A stretch of 64,000 bases of DNA from positions 1 through 64,000 of the forward strand of contig NZ_QXED01000016.1 in assembly GCF_003583365.1 (NCBI RefSeq), read 5' to 3'. Origin of the DNA: Fibrisoma montanum. GTDB taxonomy: Bacteria > Bacteroidota > Bacteroidia > Cytophagales > Spirosomataceae. A program made the translations under genes and the position numbers. The notes under the pieces were generated by a model. It was not told where the DNA came from, did no database searches, and saw only the letters and a list, made by a program, of their open reading frames with translations. This document shows, one piece after another, positions 42,411-52,358 of this stretch (the first letter of the stretch is position 1; every line of letters begins with the position of its first letter).

Positions 42411-42803
42411 TTAGTTGCCTTCGGTGATGGATTGGGGCTGGGGCTTATCGGCCACTACCCCGGCCGCTTTCTGAGTAGCGGACTGGCCGTGATTAACCCG
42501 CTGGATTTTATAATTCCGTAAGGCGACATCCTCAAGCGGTGTATGCGGTACGGTCACACCCCCCGTTGGCAACTGGCCCGGAACAGGCTGTTTATAGTTG
42601 GCAACCGGGCCTGAACCCGTAGTCGGAGCGACAACCGGAACACTCACCTGCGCTGACCATTTTCGGGCCGTGGCGGCTTTGTTGGCGTGTTTGTAGTTAT
42701 GAACTGAGTATGTACCGTCGCTGCGCAGTTTACGATCATCCTGGGCGGAAACCATCGAAGCGCTGAGGCCAATAAGAGCTATTATAAAAAGGGTCGTTTT
42801 CAT
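42411..42803 (-). CDS. small secreted hypothetical protein
   Basis: 130 residues with a signal peptide (MKTTLFIIALIGLSASMVSAQ). The mature part is basic and Pro/Gln-rich with no cysteines; RSDGTYSVHNYKHANKAATARKW near the start is read as two pieces of a possible repeat (YKHAN, NYKIQ). No family is recognised. It could be a cell-envelope or extracellular component. Confidence 0.65.
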   Translation of the reverse strand: MKTTLFIIALIGLSASMVSAQDDRKLRSDGTYSVHNYKHANKAATARKWSAQVSVPVVAPTTGSGPVANYKQPVPGQLPTGGVTVPHTPLEDVALRNYKIQRVNHGQSATQKAAGVVADKPQPQSITEGN

Positions 42804-43225
42804 TATATCCGATTTTAAAACGTGAACATCCTCACCCGCGGAGCAAAGGCCCCAAAGTCCCTTGACAAGGAAACTTGTTACGTGACCTGCAGCGCCTTAC
42901 GATACCGACCTTCTGGTCAGGTATCCGCGTCTGCCGGGCGATTTTGATACAACAAAGTTCGGAAGATGCCCGCCCCTAACCTCGGCAATTGGTCATGGCA
43001 AATACTGATAAATGCCAGTCCGGACTCCGTAAAAAGTCAGGGTAGTGGGTTACCAGCCGATTAGCTCAAAACAATCAGCTGAAAGCATGACGGATTACCT
43101 TGAATAGACTTACCTCCTTTTCTACCTTCGTCAGCATGAACGACGTACAATGTCGTTCAGCTTACTGGCTCACACCTATGAGTAGGTGAGCGCTTTCACA
43201 CAGGTTTTCTAAAATTTCCATAACG
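42804..43225. other. 422-base intergenic region, nothing identified
   Basis: This divergent spacer should hold the promoters of both flanking genes. I see no clean TAnnTTTG box with a partner, no long dyad and no RNA gene. Confidence 0.5.
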
Positions 43226-44014
43226 ATGAAACGTATTCTGGTAGCAACGGATATATCAACTAATTCAAGGGCGGCTATTCGGTTTGCCTGGCAGCTGGTT
43301 CTGCAGGAACCAGTATCATTAACCTTTCTGAACGTGGATAACGTCATGCGACCGCTGGGTGAAGTTCAGCCGCGGCTGGAGCAGTTTGTCGAGGAGGTTC
43401 GCCGGCAGCTTGCGGTAACAGCCGACGATTATTGCTGCGTCGTTGTCAACTCCTTTTCGGTGACCGATGCGATCATGGACTACGCCAGAAAACACCGGTT
43501 TGATTCTATCTGCATCGGGGCGCGGGGCGCCGGAACCATCGGGAAACTGATCGGTACAACGACGGCTACCCTGATCAACCAGTCTACTATACCGGTGATT
43601 GCGGTACCAGCGAGCTACCAGGCGTCTGCCATAAAGCATCTGCTTTACGCGTCCGACTTGACGAAGCTGGCGGCTGAATTAAAACAGGTTGTTGCAGTTG
43701 CCCAACCGCTGGGCGCTACGGTTGACGTCGTGCACGTAGTGGGGCCTACCGGACCCGAATTTGATACGGATCGTCTTCAGACAACGGTACGTCAGTTCAG
43801 TGATCCAACCACCAGCGTGTATATCGAGGCAGCAATCATCGAACACAACCTGGCGGCCAACCTGGAGCAGATCATCCAACGGGTGCAGCCCTCGCTGCTG
43901 ATTATGTTTACCACGCAGCGCTCGGGCTTTGTGGAACGACTGCTTTCCCCGAGCCAATCCGCCGAATACGCCTTCATTGGCAGTGTGCCCCTGATGGTAT
44001 TTCCCAAACCCTGA
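43226..44014 (+). CDS. tandem-domain universal stress protein
   Basis: 262 residues, two UspA-like domains in tandem. The first opens MKRILVATDISTNSRAAIRF and has the nucleotide-binding glycine pattern GARGAGTIGKLIGTTTATLI near 100. The second (about 137-262, HLLYASDLTKLAAELKQVVA) lacks a good glycine motif and may only dimerise. It is followed by a membrane sensor-like gene and faces a histidine kinase/CRP-like system, a setting typical of envelope or redox stress responses. Confidence 0.92.
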   Translation: MKRILVATDISTNSRAAIRFAWQLVLQEPVSLTFLNVDNVMRPLGEVQPRLEQFVEEVRRQLAVTADDYCCVVVNSFSVTDAIMDYARKHRFDSICIGARGAGTIGKLIGTTTATLINQSTIPVIAVPASYQASAIKHLLYASDLTKLAAELKQVVAVAQPLGATVDVVHVVGPTGPEFDTDRLQTTVRQFSDPTTSVYIEAAIIEHNLAANLEQIIQRVQPSLLIMFTTQRSGFVERLLSPSQSAEYAFIGSVPLMVFPKP

Positions 44015-44114
44015 GTATACGCGCTGTAACGTAGCCGTCAGCGCCCGGTTGTGTTCACTGGGCAGCAGCGGCTACCAACCGTCAATTGTAGTTTTTATTA
44101 AAACAACATACCTT

Positions 44115-44786
44115 ATGGACAGTGTACGAAATTCATATTCTGCTGACAACATGGAACAGCCGCGTAATACCCGTTCGCCCTTACGCCTTACCCTGCTGAT
44201 CGTTAGCTTACTGGGCCTGATTTTGACCAGTATATTTTTGAGCCGACGTAGTGTTCACCAAATTCAGGAAGCATCGGCCTCCATTTATAAGGATCGCCTG
44301 GTTCCAACAGCGATCATTGCCAGGCTAACCTCGCAGGTTTACCAGAAACGTATATTGCTTGAGCCTTATGTGCTGGGGCAGACCAAGCCGCAGGCAAGCA
44401 ACGTAGCGTCCTCGCTCGATCGGCTGAATCGGCAAATCGATTCGCTGTTAACGGAATTTGGCCAGACAAAACTGACGCCCAAAGAAGCGGACCAGTTCAA
44501 TCGGCTCAAACAACGGCTGGCCGTTTATAATCAGCTGGAGGGTGAGATTACGAACAACCTGACTGATCTGCCGAAGGCGAATCAGATTTTCTTTGTCGGA
44601 ACCGGGCGTACTGCCTTTGGTGAGGTATCGCAGACCCTGGCCGATCTGTCAACGTTGCAGGTAACGGTAGGCGAGGAACTGGTAAGCCAGTCGAGAGGTC
44701 AGTCCAACTACATTTATGTACTGACGGCCATACAGATTGGCCTTGTGCTGACGGTCGGCCTGAGTCTTTTCTGGCATCGTTTGTAG
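44115..44786 (+). CDS. membrane protein with a four-helix-bundle (MCP-type) sensor domain only
   Basis: From the ATG at 44115, 223 residues. A membrane segment near 25-45 (LTLLIVSLLGLILTSIFL) and a second at the C-terminus (YVLTAIQIGLVLTVGLSLFW) flank a helical periplasmic part of about 150 residues, the 4HB_MCP layout. The second membrane helix is followed by only a few residues, so there is no HAMP, kinase or methyl-accepting part. It may pass a signal to the cytosolic kinase coded just beyond, or be a remnant. Confidence 0.75.
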   Translation: MDSVRNSYSADNMEQPRNTRSPLRLTLLIVSLLGLILTSIFLSRRSVHQIQEASASIYKDRLVPTAIIARLTSQVYQKRILLEPYVLGQTKPQASNVASSLDRLNRQIDSLLTEFGQTKLTPKEADQFNRLKQRLAVYNQLEGEITNNLTDLPKANQIFFVGTGRTAFGEVSQTLADLSTLQVTVGEELVSQSRGQSNYIYVLTAIQIGLVLTVGLSLFWHRL

Positions 44787-44831
44787 CTCAGTGGTACTGG
44801 GTTTACCTGCAGCAGCGACGTATCGTTCGGG

Positions 44832-45899
44832 CTACTGCTTCAACCGGGCCAGCTTCTCGGCGTTCAGAATAGTGATGTCGCTGTTGTTGATATCAATCAG
44901 GCCTTCGTTGCGAAAGTCGCTTAGCGTCCGGATCACGGATTCCATGGAAGCCCCTACCAACTGGGACCAGTTTTCCCGCGACAAGCTGATGGCTGCCCCC
45001 CCGGCGGCTGGGTTGGCTTCAATGAATTTACGCTGGTAGATAAGCAGGGCCTCAGCGACCCGTTTGCGAACAGACTGGTAAGCCAGGTCCAGCAGGCGCT
45101 GCCGGTGAGCCGACATCTCACCGGCCAGCAAATGCACGAATTGATTCGCTACGTCCTGATTGGTATGCAGCAAGGTTGTGAAGTCTGCTTTGGGGATGGG
45201 GCAAATCTCGGCGTCTTCCAGCACCAGAGCCGATTCGATGTGCGCGATCGCGTCCAGTAAGCCTAAGTACCCCACGAAATCGCCGGGGCCATGAATGGAC
45301 GTAATGTACTCGTTGCCTTTGGCGTCGGTCTTAAACAGCTTCACCTTACCGCTTAGAATGTAGAACAGCGACGTGGGCAACCCTCCTTCGGTGTAGAGAA
45401 ACTGCTTTTTTTTGAATCGGCTGCTGGGATAGTAGTCGCTCAGCTTCGTACCGCCCTGTTCGGTCTTTGTAATGGTCCGCATAAGCTGCACCAGGTGTCC
45501 GGGCAAGGTTTTGGCAGCAGGGCGCACCTGCTCGCTTTTTTTGAGCCGTAGCTCGACCGCGTTCAGCAGCGCAATATCGTCGAAGGGCTTGGTCAGGTAA
45601 TCATCGGCCCCCAGGTTCATGCCGTACCGAAAATCGGCAGCTTCGGCTTTGGCCGTCAAAAAAATAAACGGCGTATGAGCCGTTTGGGGATCTTTGCTCA
45701 GAATGTGCAGGACGCCGTAGCCGTCTAAGTCGGGCATCATAATGTCGCACAGAATCAGGTCCGGACGGATGCTACGGGCCAGCTCAACGCCTTCTTTACC
45801 ATTGCTGGCCTCCACAACATTATAGGGTGCCAGCTGTAAGATCTCGACGATGTTTTCCCGCATCTGGGGCGTATCCTCAATGACCAGGATGGTTTTCAT
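44832..45899 (-). CDS. response regulator with CRP/FNR-type effector
   Basis: 355 residues: a receiver domain at 1-120 with the phospho-acceptor in LILCDIMMPDLDG near Asp52, a cyclic-nucleotide-binding-like domain from about 150 (LFYILSGKVKLFKTD), and a CRP-type winged helix near 300 (LSRENWSQLVGASMESVIRTL). Receiver plus CRP in one chain is uncommon; the output is DNA binding set by phosphorylation and perhaps a ligand. Its ATG overlaps the kinase stop by 4 bases, so the pair is co-translated. Confidence 0.93.
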   Translation of the reverse strand: MKTILVIEDTPQMRENIVEILQLAPYNVVEASNGKEGVELARSIRPDLILCDIMMPDLDGYGVLHILSKDPQTAHTPFIFLTAKAEAADFRYGMNLGADDYLTKPFDDIALLNAVELRLKKSEQVRPAAKTLPGHLVQLMRTITKTEQGGTKLSDYYPSSRFKKKQFLYTEGGLPTSLFYILSGKVKLFKTDAKGNEYITSIHGPGDFVGYLGLLDAIAHIESALVLEDAEICPIPKADFTTLLHTNQDVANQFVHLLAGEMSAHRQRLLDLAYQSVRKRVAEALLIYQRKFIEANPAAGGAAISLSRENWSQLVGASMESVIRTLSDFRNEGLIDINNSDITILNAEKLARLKQ

Positions 45900-46825
45900 A
45901 CGGTAGCTGGCAGGGTGGCCAGGGGCAGATTGACGGTGAAGACGGTGCCTACATCGAGCTGACTGGTAAAGGTAATGGTACCACCCAGCAGATCGACGTA
46001 GCGTTTGACTACATAAAGGCCCAGGCCCGTGCCCTGAAAGTGAATGGCGTTGCGGGCCCTGAAAAAGTTGACAAACAGCTTATCCTTATCCTGGTCGGGA
46101 ACACCAATGCCCTCATCACTCACGTCTATTGTAAGCTGGCCATTTCTAACGGCGGTGGTCAGGCCGATCGCCTTGCCTTCGGTTGAGTACTTACTGGCAT
46201 TGCCCAGTAAATTGATCAGGATGTTCTTTACCATCCCTCCATCCAGCACTATGGACGTATCGCCCTCGGTGTGTGTATACAGGATGGCCTGCCCGGGTTT
46301 CATAACCGGCTCCATCTCCTCGATAACCTCCTGGCAAAACGTCGGCAAGACCAACGCAACCGGCCGATTAGGCACTGTCCGCTGCTCGATCTGGCTTAAG
46401 GCCAGAAATTCGTTCAGCAAGGCCGTCAGGTCAGCAACGGCGGACTTGATGCGATCCACGTGCCGTTCCCGTTTGGGTCCGTCCTGCTCACCGTTGTAGC
46501 GCCCGATGAGCGAAGCCGACATCAGGATGGTGCCGATAGGCGTTCGAAACTCGTGAGACGCCAGGGTTACAAAATTGGTTTTCAACTCGCTCAGCTTACG
46601 CTCCTGAGCGAGCAGTTCCGCCCGTTCATTTGCGTTTTGCTGGCTTTGCAGGGTCAGTTCTTCACACTGCTGCAGGACCTGCCGCAGCCGATCGAGCTCT
46701 ACGGCCTGATCGGCAAGCTGCTGGCGGAGAAGGCGATTCTCCTCGTTCAGGCGGCCGACGGCATCGGGCGTGTTTCCAGCAAATTCCGGCGTCATCTCAT
46801 TCATAGCAATAGTCAGTAAAGGCAT
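45896..46825 (-). CDS. cytosolic sensor histidine kinase
   Basis: 309 residues without a membrane segment. A coiled coil (about 22-75, NEENRLLRQQLADQAVELDR) leads to the HisKA domain with the phosphorylated His in LASHEFRTP near 92, then the ATPase with NLLGNASKYS, DEGIGVPDQD and GTGLGLYVVKRYV. It has no PAS or GAF domain, so its input must come from a partner; the PAS-like protein upstream (46957-47517) is one candidate. It is cotranscribed with the CRP-type regulator. Confidence 0.93.
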   Translation of the reverse strand: MPLLTIAMNEMTPEFAGNTPDAVGRLNEENRLLRQQLADQAVELDRLRQVLQQCEELTLQSQQNANERAELLAQERKLSELKTNFVTLASHEFRTPIGTILMSASLIGRYNGEQDGPKRERHVDRIKSAVADLTALLNEFLALSQIEQRTVPNRPVALVLPTFCQEVIEEMEPVMKPGQAILYTHTEGDTSIVLDGGMVKNILINLLGNASKYSTEGKAIGLTTAVRNGQLTIDVSDEGIGVPDQDKDKLFVNFFRARNAIHFQGTGLGLYVVKRYVDLLGGTITFTSQLDVGTVFTVNLPLATLPATV

Positions 46826-46956
46826 CAGCTTCGTTCATTACCTGGCCGACAGCGGTAAGCTTGTGCCCGACAAAGTTCGCGCAGGGCAACTCCTCAGGGT
46901 ATGATCTAAACCGGGGCAAATTATGATAATTTGCACCAAAGCGCACGGGCCTGGAT

Positions 46957-47517
46957 TTACATAATAAGGGCAATCAGCCGTTTGTGTATCACTTCAACGG
47001 GCGCTTTCGTCAAAATGGCCTCCATCAATTCACTTCGTCGCCGAAGTTCTTCGTCCAGTAATGGTAGGTACGTAACGTCCATGACCAGCACCAGCACACC
47101 GTCGCCGGCTTTGAGGCATACCTGGTCGTGCTGCGAAACAACCCCGTTCAGGATGAACACGTCGTTGTCATGCTGAGGAAGCCCGGATTCAACAACCTGG
47201 GCCATCCGACGAATCAATGTGGTGTCAACCCCTTCGGGTATCAGCGCCGACAAGGGCAGGCTCATACAGTCTTCCCGGGTCACCCGCGCAATGGCCTGTA
47301 GTACGGGATTGATCATCAGATACTGGAAGTCAGCAATCGGACCGTGCCTTTGGTCTGTATCGGTAGTGTTAGCTGCCTGGTAACGTACCGCTTCAAACAG
47401 ACCAATGCCAGTCGTAGCCCGGTTAATCCGATCTTGTATCGGCTCCGACAGCAGCCATGACACAGCAAACAGGTCATCGTCTGCTTTCCATTCAGGCGTT
47501 CGTAGGAACGGAGTCAT
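46957..47517 (-). CDS. PAS-like single-domain protein
   Basis: 186 residues, cytosolic. The body has a PAS-like order of segments: RATTGIGLFEAVRYQ, then DFQYLMINPVLQAIARV, and a final strand set (VLVLVMDVTYLPLLDEEL). It is like the front half of many Cytophagales sensor kinases cut off before the kinase part. It lies 131 bases upstream of the kinase gene on the same strand. Function is inferred from fold resemblance only. Confidence 0.7.
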   Translation of the reverse strand: MTPFLRTPEWKADDDLFAVSWLLSEPIQDRINRATTGIGLFEAVRYQAANTTDTDQRHGPIADFQYLMINPVLQAIARVTREDCMSLPLSALIPEGVDTTLIRRMAQVVESGLPQHDNDVFILNGVVSQHDQVCLKAGDGVLVLVMDVTYLPLLDEELRRRSELMEAILTKAPVEVIHKRLIALIM

Positions 47518-47712
47518 AACACGGTACGAGTTACAGGTGGTGCTTGCTTTATGCGTTCAGGGAGTAAGTTGTATGACGAATGTCCGTTGCCCTATCGTAC
47601 GCTTTGCCAACCCCTAAAACTATACATTCGCAGTCATTTAATCGCTGGCAATTCGGTAAATACCAGCACGTTAGCTGTCATATCTTATTTATCAGGAGTT
47701 CTGATTCGTTCA

Positions 47713-48588
47713 TTACTGGATGAGACTGGAATGAGTCAGACCAAGTAAAATCAGAAAGAAGGCGTTCATGCCCCAGCCCGTTAGTTTAGTCATCCGCATG
47801 GCTGACCTGTAGTCTGCCCGACCCGGATCACGGAGCACCCGGGGAAACCATCTCAGGAAAAAAACTACAGCGGGCAGCAGCAGCAGCAACATCAGGTAGA
47901 AAGGCCATTTCCCGTCGAAAAACAGGTAAAAGCCGGCAATCGAAAACAAAAAGAAAACAAGGGTACACACCAACGTACCGCGCACACCCATCAGCCGGCT
48001 GATGGTCATGTCACCCCGACTGGCGTCTTCTTCGTGTTGGTAAACCTGGGTAACGGGGTACAAAGCCAGAATATTAAACGTCGCCAGAGCTCCGCCAAAC
48101 AATACGCTGGGTTGTAGCAGGACCGACAGGGGCAGGTCGTTGATGGCTACGTACATCATACAATAGGTAAAACCACCCTGTAACAGGCTGATCACCAGCC
48201 AGCTTAAGACCGGGTATTTCTTGATCCGGATTCGATCATAGCTATACGCCTTCATAACCGTGCCGTAGATGAGTACAAACAGCACAAACGGCCCATTGAC
48301 GAACACCCCCAACAGTATGGCCAGGGCATCGAGAGTCAGGGAAACCCAGAACAAATTCTTGTCGACGGGCGGGGGCGCTTCAATGCCTGTCACACTACCC
48401 TCATCCTTGTCGAAGTAGCTGTTGTAGGCGTTGGCCGCCGGATACACGAACAGATGGACAATTAACAGTACGGCCCCCACGCGCCAGACCTCAATCGTAG
48501 GCGATTGACTCACGGCAAACCAAAAAATGGGCATTAAATAGATTGAGAAGGGTACGCGCAGGTGCAGCCAGATCGAGCGGACGTCCAT
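47713..48588 (-). CDS. UbiA-family prenyltransferase-like membrane protein
   Basis: 291 residues with about eight hydrophobic segments. The first aspartate-rich motif is in NAYNSYFDKDEGSVTG near 55; the second, near 180, is YQHEEDASRGD. The motifs are close to those of the UbiA/MenA fold but not to any one subfamily I can name, so the acceptor is unknown. It is a single gene between two signalling genes. Confidence 0.82.
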   Translation of the reverse strand: MDVRSIWLHLRVPFSIYLMPIFWFAVSQSPTIEVWRVGAVLLIVHLFVYPAANAYNSYFDKDEGSVTGIEAPPPVDKNLFWVSLTLDALAILLGVFVNGPFVLFVLIYGTVMKAYSYDRIRIKKYPVLSWLVISLLQGGFTYCMMYVAINDLPLSVLLQPSVLFGGALATFNILALYPVTQVYQHEEDASRGDMTISRLMGVRGTLVCTLVFFLFSIAGFYLFFDGKWPFYLMLLLLLPAVVFFLRWFPRVLRDPGRADYRSAMRMTKLTGWGMNAFFLILLGLTHSSLIQ

Positions 48589-48933
48589 GGGAAAGTGGAG
48601 AGTATGCGCTCAATTTACACAACTTTCGGAATCGGCACGCTTCGTATCAGGATTCGGTCAACTGACTGGCTACGTAATTACAAACAGGGCCAGCCGAAAC
48701 AGATCCCTTTTGTGCGTCGCCATCGGCAGGGAAACACGTTTGCCAGCTGACTAATGAACGGCTTGACCTGCTTTTGGCCGTGCCCGATCCTGACACCAGC
48801 CAATTGCGCAACCATCGCTGAATGCTTTCAGGCTATGACGGCTAAACCAGGGTTTCGTTCAGCTGGCAATTAGTAATTTGTTAGAAAGCCAAAACATGAC
48901 TAATTCTATATATTCAACGGAACATTCAATTAG

Positions 48934-48941
48934 TATCTTTG
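48934..48941 (+). promoter_or_regulatory. -7 element upstream of the response regulator
   Basis: TATCTTTG matches TAnnTTTG, 31 bases before the ATG at 48972. No TTG at the right distance is seen. The rest of the gap 48589-48971 holds no other feature I can support. Confidence 0.45.
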
Positions 48942-48971
48942 CTTTTGTATTCAATCCGTTCTTGTACGTCA

Positions 48972-49388
48972 ATGAAACAAATTATCTATCTGGTTGACGA
49001 TGACGAAGATGACTGCTATCTGGCTCAGCGGGCACTCCACCCACAGGCCAATTGCGACTTCTCCGTCTTTGGCGATGGTCATGCCCTGATTAACTTCCTG
49101 ACTACCCACCCGGCCACCCCGCTGCCAACGCTCATTCTGCTGGATCTGAACATGCCTTTGCTCAATGGGTTCGAAACGCTGCGGATGCTCAAAGCCAATG
49201 CTGAATGGGCAAAAATTCCGGTCGTGGTGCTGACCACCTCCGACCATCCCGACGACCGGGCCCGGTGCTACGCCCTCGGTGCCGATGCGTTTCTGACCAA
49301 ACCAGCCGACTACCGATCGCTCAATGAGGTGCTGGCGTCAGTCAGCAGCTGCTGGCGCAGCGTCCTGGAGCAATCCCACAACGTCTGA
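48972..49388 (+). CDS. single-domain response regulator (Rcp1/CheY-like)
   Basis: 138 residues from the ATG at 48972 (MKQIIYLVDDDEDDCYLAQRA). The acidic cluster, the phosphorylated Asp in LILLDLNMPLLNG, the Thr in VVLTTSD and the Lys in FLTKPAD are all present. It has no output domain. The usual partner is a phytochrome-like or hybrid kinase, none of which is beside it. It is a single gene. Confidence 0.93.
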   Translation: MKQIIYLVDDDEDDCYLAQRALHPQANCDFSVFGDGHALINFLTTHPATPLPTLILLDLNMPLLNGFETLRMLKANAEWAKIPVVVLTTSDHPDDRARCYALGADAFLTKPADYRSLNEVLASVSSCWRSVLEQSHNV

Positions 49389-49460
49389 CGTTCCCGTTTC
49401 TGAACTGCTTGTGTCATCGCGGGCGGCTGGTGGTACTGACTAGTGCCCCGGCCGCCCGCT

Positions 49461-49838
49461 TTATGAATCGACGTGGCTTTGCAGACGCTGAATGAGCAAG
49501 GCCAGCAGCCGGCGCGTCAGTTCGGCTTCGTTGGCCTTAAAAGTTGACCACTCTGCCGGCGTAAACTGTCCCAGCACCATACCGACCAGGGTCAGCCGCA
49601 GCTTGGTATCTTCGCGTATGGCCCGTTCAATGTGCGCCAGTTTTTCCGGTCGGCTGAACCGGTCGAAAGGCGTTTTTCGTTTGGGCAGGTGATGCAGCCA
49701 GTACGTCATCAGACTCGCATCCAGCAGTTTAAGAACAGGCCGCAGGGTCTGGTTCTGGAATTGTTCGGCTACGCTGACGGCGGTTGGCTGGGTATCGACG
49801 ACGGGCCGCTCCGGCATCTGACGCTCTTCGTTATTCAT
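49461..49838 (-). CDS. hypothetical helical protein
   Basis: 125 residues if started at MNNEERQMPERPV. The product is soluble and largely helical, with PKRKTPFDRFSRPEKLAHIE in the middle and a leucine-rich C-terminus (LLALLIQRLQSH). I recognise no family. Longer starts add 21 residues that look less protein-like. Confidence 0.6.
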   Translation of the reverse strand: MNNEERQMPERPVVDTQPTAVSVAEQFQNQTLRPVLKLLDASLMTYWLHHLPKRKTPFDRFSRPEKLAHIERAIREDTKLRLTLVGMVLGQFTPAEWSTFKANEAELTRRLLALLIQRLQSHVDS

Positions 49839-50000
49839 GGGCTTTCTCGTATAGAAACATAACCCGAAACTACGACGCATCGGTTTGATCTGTCCGCACA
49901 TTCTCCTGGTCTGTTTGCGTTTTGTACGTTACCCCATACCGGTCGGCGTTCTCTAATCGTCATTTAATTACGTCCCCTGCCTTTTTCTTTATTTTTGGCA

Positions 50001-50720
50001 ATGGCTATTCCCACCATTCGCCAACAATTTACGTTCTGGCCCCAACTGGTAATTGGTTGTTTATCGGTATCTTTACTGACCTGCCGCCCTACTGACGCTG
50101 TTCGCCCCGCTGATGAGTCTGCGTATTTTCCGCTCACGGAGGGGCACTACGTAGTTTACGACGTCAGTGAACAGCAGTTTAGCCTGACCAGCGCCCCTGT
50201 GCAGCGGACGTATCAGGTGAAAGAACGGATTGAGCAACGCTATACCGATGCGACCGGTCAGCCCGCGTTCCGGCTGCTGCGCTTCCGGCGGAGCGCAACC
50301 CAGGAACCCTGGCAACCCGACTCGGTCTGGTCGGCCCGTCTGGTCAATAATGAAGCCATTCGTACCGAAAACGGACTGGATTTTGTTAAACTCGTGTTTC
50401 CGCTGAGCGACCGGCTGCGCTGGGATGGTAACCGGCATAATGCGGCCGGGTCCGACGAGTACGAATTGCGCAATAGCCGCCAGCCTTACCGCGTTCACAC
50501 AATGACCTTTGGTGAAACGGTGACGGTGGTGGCACAGAACGATTCAACGCTCGTGTCGCAGGATAAGCGAGTGGAGGTATATGCACGACAGGTGGGGCTG
50601 ATTTACCGGGAACGGATTCAGTTGCGCTATTGCTCGTCGTCGCCCGGCTGTATCGGCCGTAATCAGATAGACTATGGGATTCGACAATTTTACCGCATTC
50701 GAACGTATGGTACGGAATAA
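50001..50720 (+). CDS. hypothetical lipoprotein
   Basis: 239 residues from the ATG at 50001, with a hydrophobic signal and a likely lipobox (VSLLTC). The mature part starts YFPLTEGHYVVYDVSEQ and is a single beta-rich domain. Its last bases overlap the start of the subtilase gene, suggesting translational coupling. No family is recognised. Confidence 0.7.
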   Translation: MAIPTIRQQFTFWPQLVIGCLSVSLLTCRPTDAVRPADESAYFPLTEGHYVVYDVSEQQFSLTSAPVQRTYQVKERIEQRYTDATGQPAFRLLRFRRSATQEPWQPDSVWSARLVNNEAIRTENGLDFVKLVFPLSDRLRWDGNRHNAAGSDEYELRNSRQPYRVHTMTFGETVTVVAQNDSTLVSQDKRVEVYARQVGLIYRERIQLRYCSSSPGCIGRNQIDYGIRQFYRIRTYGTE

Positions 50721-52356
50721 AACCGGCTGGTTCTTTTTCTTTCTGCTGCTGACGAACCTGTCGGGCTACGGTCAGCCAACCACGGCGCGTAAATACCTCG
50801 TGCTGTTCCGCGACAAGACAGGCACCCCCTACTCCACGGCCCGGCCCGAGCAGTTCCTGTCGCCGAGGGCCATTCAGCGCCGGCAGCGGCAGAACATCGC
50901 CGTGCAGGAACGCGACCTGCCCGTAACTCCGGCCTACGTCGAGCAGATCCGGCAAACCGGCGCTACGGTCTGGTTTACCTCCCGCTGGCTGAATGCGGTA
51001 CTGATCGAAGCCACAGAACCAACGATTGCCGCCATTCAGCGGCTGCCCTTCGTGAAAGGGCTCGAATTTGATCGCCCTTTAAACAACGCCCGGATAGCGG
51101 CCGGCCGCAGCCGAACCGTTGCGGTACGTAGCAAACGCACCACCAAACTGGGCGAACTCGACACCCTGAACTACGGGAGTTCCCGGGCGCAGATCGCCCA
51201 GATTGGGGTTGATGTCATGCACCAGCGCGGCTACCACGGCGAAGGTATGCTGATTGCGGTGCTGGACGGTGGCTTCCTGAACGCCAACCGCGTTTCGTTC
51301 CTGCGGCCCCTGTTCGAGGAAAACCGCGTTGTGGCAACCTACGATTTTGTGGATCGCGAAGCAAGCGTGTACGAAGACGATTACCACGGTATGTCGGTGC
51401 TGTCGGCCATTGCCGCCACGGCCGACAACCGGCTCTACGGCACCGCTTATAAAGCCTCTTTCATCCTGCTGCGGACGGAGGATGTGTTCAGCGAAAGCCG
51501 CGTCGAGGAAGCCAACTGGCTATTCGGGGCCGAGTACGCCGACAGCGCCGGCGTTGACGTCATTAACTCGTCGCTCGGATATACGCAGTTCGATGACCCC
51601 GAAACCAACTACAGCTACGAGGACCTGAACGGCCGGACGGCGCTCAGTACGCGGGCGGCTCAATGGGCCTCCGAAGCGGGCATCGTGGTGGTCGTATCGG
51701 CCGGTAACGAAGGCAGCGATGCCTGGCGGTACATCTCGGCCCCGGCCGATGCCGCCGGTGCTCTGGCGATCGCGGCCGTTAACCCCACCGGGCAACGGGC
51801 CGGCTTCAGTTCCTTCGGTCCGTCGGCCGACGGCCGGATCAAACCTGACCTGGCGGCTCAGGGCCTCGGAACGGTGATCGGCAGTCCGGGCGGGCAGGTC
51901 GTCACGGGTAATGGCACGTCGTATGCAGCTCCACTGGTGGCCGGGTTAGCGGCCGGTTTCTGGCAGGCCCACCCCCGCCTGACAGCCGCGCAGGTAACCG
52001 AAAGCCTGCGCCGGTCGGGTAACCAATCCCTCAATCCTGATGACCAGCTAGGCTACGGCATTCCCAATTTTGCGCGGGCGTCGATGCTGAGCGATACGTC
52101 CTTTGCGTTTCTGCTTTACCCGAATCCCTTCAGCGATGCCGAGCGACTGACCGTTCAACTGTCCGGTATCGACTTTAATTCGGCCGTTGAGGCAACCCTG
52201 GCCGACGCCAGTGGACGGGTCGTCTGGAGCAACCGCTACCTTCCCAACGGACCATCCGGTTTTGTGCTGCCCCGATTGAGTCTATCGGCTGGCATGTATT
52301 TCATCACGCTCGTGGCTGGTGAGCAGAAACGTACGCTGAAGGTCATAAAACTGTGA
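50707..52356 (+). CDS. secreted subtilisin-like serine protease with a T9SS tail
   Basis: 549 residues from the ATG at 50707, which starts a signal peptide ([16 protein letters not shown]). The S8 triad is visible: Asp187 in AVLDGGF, His227 in DYHGMS and Ser405 in GNGTSYAAP, with the oxyanion-region VVSAGNEGS. The last ~85 residues ([35 protein letters not shown]) are a type A sorting domain for the type IX secretion system, so it is exported and probably attached to the surface. It overlaps the lipoprotein gene before it by 14 bases. Confidence 0.95.
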   Translation: MVRNKTGWFFFFLLLTNLSGYGQPTTARKYLVLFRDKTGTPYSTARPEQFLSPRAIQRRQRQNIAVQERDLPVTPAYVEQIRQTGATVWFTSRWLNAVLIEATEPTIAAIQRLPFVKGLEFDRPLNNARIAAGRSRTVAVRSKRTTKLGELDTLNYGSSRAQIAQIGVDVMHQRGYHGEGMLIAVLDGGFLNANRVSFLRPLFEENRVVATYDFVDREASVYEDDYHGMSVLSAIAATADNRLYGTAYKASFILLRTEDVFSESRVEEANWLFGAEYADSAGVDVINSSLGYTQFDDPETNYSYEDLNGRTALSTRAAQWASEAGIVVVVSAGNEGSDAWRYISAPADAAGALAIAAVNPTGQRAGFSSFGPSADGRIKPDLAAQGLGTVIGSPGGQVVTGNGTSYAAPLVAGLAAGFWQAHPRLTAAQVTESLRRSGNQSLNPDDQLGYGIPNFARASMLSDTSFAFLLYPNPFSDAERLTVQLSGIDFNSAVEATLADASGRVVWSNRYLPNGPSGFVLPRLSLSAGMYFITLVAGEQKRTLKVIKL

Positions 52357-52358
52357 GT

